Source of the DNA: Siphonodentalium dalli
Taxonomy: Eukaryota; Mollusca; Scaphopoda; Gadilida; Siphonodentaliidae
NCBI GenBank assembly: GCA_032622095.1
Contig: CP136062.1
Span: 200,907,959-200,971,958, forward strand
Direction: 5' to 3'
Length of the DNA stretch: 64,000 bases
Below the pieces are notes generated by a model, which saw only the letters and a list, made by a program, of their open reading frames with translations, did no database searches and was not told where the DNA came from. This document shows, piece after piece, positions 57,828 through 64,000 of this stretch. The position numbers were made by a program, and so were the translations under genes. The number at the start of each line of letters is the position of its first letter. The stretch's first letter is position 1.

Positions 57828-57889
57828 ACGCTCTTTATTGCTGCCATTTTAGGAATAGAACAACACTGAACGCTCTTTTCTGTTCCATA
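57828..57889. repeat. AACGCTCTTTATT module, isolated copy
   Basis: 'aaacgctctttattgctgcc', 'ttttaggaat' and 'gaacgctctttt' repeat the arrangement seen inside the TTAA family 4 MITEs (45294, 51655) and the Helitron arms (56050; reversed 50056-50117), but here outside any of them. Confidence 0.7.
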
Positions 57890-58480
57890 CTGTGCAAATG
57901 GCTGTATTTTGTTTGGGACCCAAACACCTTGTTCATAGTTGCATTTTTCATTCCTTCAATGCGTCATGTTGGGTTACAGAATTCTTGTAGAATGGTAGTT
58001 AAGATATTTATCGACCTATTTAGATACCGGGAAAAATTCAAAAGCGAATAATATTATTCGTATTTTGGAGCGCAAACCGCCATGTGGCTTTAAGCCAACA
58101 TCGACCTAACGATAAAAATGATGTTGGCCCAACGTAAAATTATGCCTACTTCTGCCAATGTCACAAAGTTGGGTATTATCAAATGTAGTGTTTGGGCCAA
58201 CAGCATGGCGCTATATGCTGATTCAGAAATTGAGCCTGAAAATGTTTCATCTTCTGAATTTCTCAAGTAACATAAACACTGACACAACACTATACATATG
58301 ATAATGCCCATGATCGAATGTCTTTTTGGACACTAGAAAAAAAGAAGTATCTACGCGCTATATATAGGTAGGTGTTGGGGTGTTATACTAACTGGTCCAG
58401 ATGTCTCAGTATGTTGTCAACATGTTGTGTTTGCACAAAAATCTTCACATATTAATGGAAACATAACCACTGTTGCACAT

Positions 58481-58706
58481 TTAACCCTTTGATGACAGGA
58501 TCTTCCTGAAATTTAGCAAAAACCCTGTGCCAATGCATTCACTTATATAAGAGAATCCATTGGCCTAACAATATTTACCTTGATCTTGTAAGCTATGGCA
58601 TTCTCTTATGTATGCGAGGCTATGGGAGACTCGCACACATAAGATAATGCACTGGCACAGGGTCTTTAATGTTACACCAGCATAGCTCCCGTCATGAAAG
58701 GGTTAA
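58481..58706. mobile_element. TTAA foldback element, diverged copy F
   Basis: TTAACCCTTTGATGACAGG at the left and GTCATGAAAGGGTTAA at the right are inverted ends. The hairpin words 'tgccaatgcattc' and 'cactggcacaggg' are retained but decayed. It is an older or sister subfamily of the other copies. 58707-59782 has no recognised feature. Confidence 0.8.
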
Positions 58707-59782
58707 CACTTTTCTGACAAGCATATACTTCATGCACATTCATTTGTATTAATGTTGAGATGATAAATATCTGAACATCACTATTATGAATGGGAATCCC
58801 TGGATAATTCTCAGTGGTGTTTTCTCTGCCTACTGTCTTCTTAAATTTTTTTAACATCCCTGCAAATGAAGAATACACTTTTAGAGCTGAATTGGGAAAT
58901 TGCATTCAGTTAATATATGAATGGGTTAAATTGAAAACTAATATCTTTGAAGTATCAGCAACAAGTGTCATGCAACTACGTCAATAATAAATGATTTATC
59001 ACTGGAGATCGCTACCTAGATATTTTTTCTTCTTTAGTAATCATTTCACATTTGTAGTCGAACAAATATTGTGAACTCCCAAAGAATTTCTGGAGAAAAT
59101 CAGATGAAATATGTTGAATGGTTTTATTCCTTAACAACACTTAATATTATAATAATTATAATCTTATTCAATAATTATAAAAATCTATAACAACTTTATT
59201 TTAATTTATAATAAGTCAATAAATTAGTCATTTTATTAATTCATGTAAAATCCTTGCTATTAAGGACTATGGAATCTCAAATTTTCAAAATTTCCTATAA
59301 AAAAATGTAAATAATAAACAACATTTAGCTGTATCCAAGTGTGCCTACCTGCTAAACAAGGTAAATAAAACATCATAATTGATACGTTTGACACCCATAA
59401 CTACCAACGTATCCCAATTTTAAGACGTTGAAATTTCATGTTTCCTCATATTCAATGTAAACATGTATCACACATTGGCCCAATAAAACATCTCATGGAT
59501 ATCTTACAACCACACCAGATGGCAGGCAGATCACACCACAGGGCTTATCTAATTAGATTAGTCTGTCTGGCACAGGCAACCGACCACCCATCTGATTGGA
59601 TTAAGTGACTAGTATAGGGAAGGACGCATGTCCACTGGAAGTGATCTCTTCACAACAATATGATACACACTTGTGATCATAGCCCTATGACTGGGCTCAC
59701 TCTTTTCAATAACTGTTGACACATATAAAAATTGTGATTTCATAGTACTTAAAAAACAAAACATTTACATCTAAACCAGGCC

Positions 59783-60016
59783 TTAACCCTTTACCCAACA
59801 AAACGGCCAAAACCGGCCAAATAAAGCTTCAACAGCCTAAAATATCTTCGGTCTGTCTCAATAGAACCATACAAATATGGATATCATTGGAACCGGCTCC
59901 TTGACCACATTGTGATAGTTACAGTTATGCCCTGTGCCAATGCATTCTCTTATATATGCGAGTCGACCATAGGTCGCCTCGCATATATAAGAGAATGCAT
60001 TGGCCTAAAAAAAATC
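59783..60016. mobile_element. TTAA foldback element, copy G (truncated)
   Basis: It starts TTAACCCTTTACCCAACA (long end left) and contains the first hairpin intact (59936-60004). It stops in the A-run after 'gcattggcctaaaaaaaatc', the same place as copy D. The right half is absent. 60017-62220 is AT-rich without a recognised gene; a weak inverted repeat with 'tacatgga'/'tccatgta' lies at 61888-61980. Confidence 0.85.
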
Positions 60017-62225
60017 GACTTGATTCTCAGTTTGATTCTCGTAAAAAAGTCCTGATTCCCTGTAGAAATGCTATGTTTTGATTCTCGCAAAATTTGATGG
60101 ATTTTAAGACCTGCTAAACTCAGGCCTTTCGTTGGAGGAAGAAACTTCATCAATAGAAATATATCATTAAAATGTTGAAATTAATAAGAAATTGCCACAA
60201 AAGAGCTGGGTTTGGTTTATCAAGGATACCATGAGCTACTAGGCTCCAGTGAACTGTGGTATTGTGCGACCTGCTTGAATGCGGTAATTTATAAATAATC
60301 TCAACAAAAGTGTGGTCCTATTTTTATTACATATCACTTGGTTTAGGACAGTAGAAAATTCAAGAAAGTTCCACGAAACAGACCAGACTACTTATTGCAC
60401 AAGCACAGTCTGTTGAAAAGTTATTCTAAGATCGACAGAGATTGAAAGTTAATATATGACAGCATTTTCAATCTGTCCTGGTTAAGTAAACACTAATTTG
60501 CATACTCTTCAACTCACACACGAGAAGTAAATGTTCATGCTAACTGGTTCAAGAAGAAATAGTTTCTCAAATGAGAAATATATATATTTTTTAGAAATTA
60601 TCAGTGTGATTATGTGTAATCAACGCATTTACGCGTGCTGTGCATCTACCCATTATACAAACGGGTCACATTCAAATCTAACATTTCATAATAGAATTAT
60701 ACTAATACTACTATATATGGTTAACATACAATTTGATAATAGTTATTCAAGAAATTCAGATACGTCATAGACGTCCGTAATGTCGTGAAAGTGTAATGTT
60801 CTATATCTTCACTGGTAGCGGTGGATAACGATTGTTATCTGTTAACTATTTCTTCTATAATCTATTGTTGAGCATTGTCGGTGACAACCTACTAGCACAC
60901 AAGGTAATACTAGTTTCGTTTGAAAGAATAAAGTTTGTGTGTCACAAAATACACCTAACATTCAATTTGCCATCTCTGGCTGACAAGGGCACTCTCTGGA
61001 AGACAAAGCCGCCTCTATGGCCAAAACATTGTTTTTTTTTCAGGAGGCTGCAGGCGTTTCATTCAATTAAAAACAGTGGACAGGTATGTACAAGAAAACC
61101 ATAGTCAGAAATGGTAACGCCACCAAGATCATAATATTAGCCATAAATATAAATTGTAATATAAAATATATTGGTTACATGAATGCACCGCCTCAGAATT
61201 CCGTTAAAACAACCAATCCTTCAAATTATTACAAAAAACTACGGCTTATTACTGCAGGTTTCTCATTCACCACGACAGAAATCTTCTAAATGCGGATAAA
61301 AAATCGGAGGTATTGTGTTCCCGCCAAGAGTGCATCGCCCAGCCATTGTTCATACATAAACGTCGAAAGCAATTAACGCGGTCATAATGGTTACATACTG
61401 CAACTATAAGACATCCAGCGAATACACACCCCACGAAAACCCTAAATGTGTTGTCCTGCGAGATATCCCATCGCTATAGCTCAATGTAACACGGCCATAT
61501 TAACCTTTCTACAATATTCTAAAACAAAGCTTTTCAAATCATCGGCATAGTCAATAGAACTTTCACGAACTTGGACATTCCAACTACAGCTTTTACCGGA
61601 CTCAGGGTCGCAGTACAAGCTTTAACGCGTCCCAAAATAACCGCATTCGGGGTAGCACTACAACTTTTAAAGCGACCCAATCTATTTATAAAACCTACAT
61701 AGGACCATGAGAATTTATAATTTGGCCCACAGTATACACCGGTGGCGTTAATAACCATTGACACATTCACTTTACTGTGATTATAGACTGACCGTACATA
61801 TGCTCCTTAACAACAGAAATAGCGCATAACTAAAAATAATTGGCTTCCAACAGCAAGTGGGTATTATTAGATATATTCGGCAACATCGGGGGTACATGGA
61901 GGTTTAATACCTGGATGTCAATTTTGAACCCTGGGGAGTTAAAAAAAACAACATCCAAGTATTTCAATATCCATGTACCCCACCATTTTGCCGGAGTTAA
62001 CGATTTTGTCCCCAACAACAACAGTCATGTCTCCTAAATTTAAGTGTGATTTTCATAGGTTCTCCGATTAATTCACACTAATAAGAATAATTCAGTAGCC
62101 GACCTCCGACCCTAAGGATCCGGGATCAGGTGATGTCAAATTTGGCATGTGAGAGCAATGTCACGATTGGTTGAAACTGCCAGTTCAAGGGTCATTCATA
62201 TACCCTTGTTTCACGTGCTCATATA

Positions 62226-63122
62226 CCACCCTTGTTTTTTCAATAATGATCTTTATAATCAATGGAAAATTACCAATCTCTGACGATGCTGTGCAGAACA
62301 AATTACAAAACTTCCTATAAGACATTGTTAACATTGCCTGACTGGCCAGTTTTGCCCTGGGTTGCTATATTTTCTCACGCTTGGAATACCGCATACTCAT
62401 GTTAAGCCAATTATGAATACCGATTGGCATTGACATTTTCTCGTCAAACTGAGTGTTGAAAAAAATAGCACCACGAACGGCAATATACATGTATTATTTT
62501 TCCACCTTTTATTTATAAGTTAAATGGGCACTGGGTTGGTAAATACTTTCTCATTAGTTATCATGATTGCCAAATTTAAAATTGATACACACACCAGTAC
62601 CATTCTGGTACATGCATGTGTCCTGGCCCCATCCGCGACTTCGAAAGCGAATCAAGATGTTCTGTGGTTGTTAATTTGTATGACACTTTAATATTAAATT
62701 AAATAAGAATATATTTTATACTGAACTATACTATGTACATTGATTGATCATGCGGTAAGAATGTATGGTGGCAACTTACAGAAAAGAAGAATAAGAGAGT
62801 CTATAGGAAACCTACCAACCCAGTGGCCATTTAACTTATAAATAAACAGTGGAACATTTATATATGTATTTACCAACAGTTGTGATGCTATTTTGTTTTC
62901 AACACTCTACATTGAAGGGATTTGGCAATGCCAGTCGGTATATTGCTAATTAATCGAAATACGTCTTCAAAATGAGTATACGATATCCCAAGTGCGAGAA
63001 AATATAGAAATCCAAGCAAAACTGACCAGATAGGCGGCCTTGTCATTTTGTTCTGCACATTATCATCGAAAATCGGTAATTTTCCATTGATAATTATAAT
63101 GATGTTTATTGAAAAACAGGAG
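62226..63122. repeat. imperfect inverted repeat, ~80-bp arms
   Basis: 'tttttcaataatgatcttta', 'aatggaaaattacc' and 'gtgcagaacaaa' at 62226-62310 recur reversed at 63046-63122. The ~740-base interior has no recognised coding region. Confidence 0.7.
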
Positions 63123-63478
63123 TGGTGTCACGCATTTATCTTCCACTACGATCGTCGTTGTGTTTAATGTGTCAGTGGCATAAAAGAAATGTGGCATCCA
63201 AATTGACAGGTGTGTGAAAAAGTCATACTCACTCGCTTTGGGTTCCTAGTTGTACGCTATTTCTGTTGTTAGGGAGCATGGATATGGTCAGGCTATACTC
63301 ACAGTACAGGGTGAATGTGTTATTTTATACATACCTGTCCATTCTGTTTTTATTGATTTAAACATGCGCATCCTTACAAAAAAAACAACATTATAGCGCA
63401 AGAGGCCGCCTTCTCTGCCAGAGAGCAGCCTTGTCAACCAGAGAAGTGGCAAATCGAATGGTATGTGTGTACATAGAA

Positions 63479-63907
63479 CATATCAATGATGTACATACTG
63501 GACTCATCAAAATGTCAATTACAATTCAATGTCTGCATCTGTCAAAGACTATTAACAAATTATTAAAAAAATGTTAATTGCTTTGGTTTAAAGTGTTATT
63601 TCCAGTTCAGTATTGATGCACCATGCATACCAATATATTAGGACATAACCAGGCAACTACCAACATAAGTTGACAGCCTATTGGTTTGGCGCCCCATACA
63701 TAGTACGTACCAATGATGTACATACTGGACTGAAAAAAAGAAAGTCACCGATGGGTTATCGAGATGTCAATAATTGCAATTCAATGTCTGCATCTGTCAG
63801 ACTGTATTGACAAATTAAAAAAATTCATCGTTAATTCCTTTGATCTAAAGTGTTATTTACAGTTCATTCTGTTCAGTATTGATGCATACCAGTATATTAG
63901 GACATGG
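63479..63907. repeat. ~190-bp direct duplication
   Basis: Copies 63479-63653 and 63709-63907 share 'gatgtacatactggact', 'caattcaatgtctgcatctg' and 'cagtattgatgca'. They are separated by 55 bases. Confidence 0.85.
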
Positions 63908-64000
63908 AGAGTATTGCATATATAAGAGAATGCACTTGTTTACAAGGTCAAGGCCATTGTATTCTAGTATATCGCCTATATATATGAATGCATTGACACA
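63908..64000. mobile_element. diverged foldback-element fragment at window end
   Basis: 'gcatatataagagaatgcac' followed by 'tatatatgaatgcattgaca' resembles the hairpin and the 'cattggcaca' edge of the TTAA foldback family. Ends are not visible and the window stops here. Confidence 0.5.

Overview
This is an AT-rich eukaryotic (metazoan) window that looks like intergenic, repeat-dominated DNA of an aquatic invertebrate. The basis is the mix of element families: Tx1/L1-type LINEs, a DIRS-type tyrosine-recombinase retroelement, a Ty3/Gypsy remnant, a Helitron derivative, hAT transposase debris, a YqaJ-nuclease gene, a tRNA-related SINE and many foldback/MITE elements. I cannot name the species. 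I found no intact host gene, tRNA, rRNA or CRISPR array. Every recognisable protein-coding region is broken by stops, frameshifts or insertions.

0-12 kb: an old Tx1/L1 LINE (about 1.0-8.2 kb) is split by a nest of later insertions. In order of insertion these are a hAT-like MITE (8-bp target duplications), a 3.2-kb TTAA-bounded insertion, a TTAA foldback element, and a PIF/Harbinger-like MITE. A second LINE (9.7-11.7 kb) has an inverted 5' part. It carries a 64-bp minisatellite, which itself received a foldback element in a TTAA that sister repeat units keep empty. 12-18 kb: a TTAA foldback element, then a DIRS-like element (RT, RNase H, start of a tyrosine recombinase) between two 93-bp direct repeats and with two more foldback copies inside.

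18-21 kb: a zinc-finger plus YqaJ exonuclease-family gene with one in-frame TAA and a SINE inserted just before its catalytic SPDG motif. 21-26 kb: satellites and a LINE tail on the minus strand. 26-30.3 kb: the best LINE copy, nearly full-length ORF2 with about six small lesions. 30-35 kb: degenerate 'ATGGCGGCC' and 'TTTCTTAG' repeats and a TTAA element. 35-39.5 kb: a broken gene with a Ser/Asp-rich repeat region, a tandem satellite, and a hAT transposase remnant containing a hAT-like MITE.

40-49 kb: a 1.78-kb terminal-inverted-repeat element, a Gypsy reverse-transcriptase remnant, three more hAT-like MITE copies and a TTAA MITE. 49.8-56.4 kb: a large inverted duplication whose arms contain a Helitron derivative. 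The right copy has both Helitron ends and a helicase C-terminus. The left arm was later opened by a tandemly duplicated ~1-kb unit and by a 1.77-kb inverted-repeat element with a TAATA duplication. 57-64 kb: palindromic-core minisatellites, three more foldback copies and local duplications.

The window is best read as a stratigraphy of transposition. Several empty sites lie within the window, so target duplications can be read directly. No pathway or operon-like organisation is visible.
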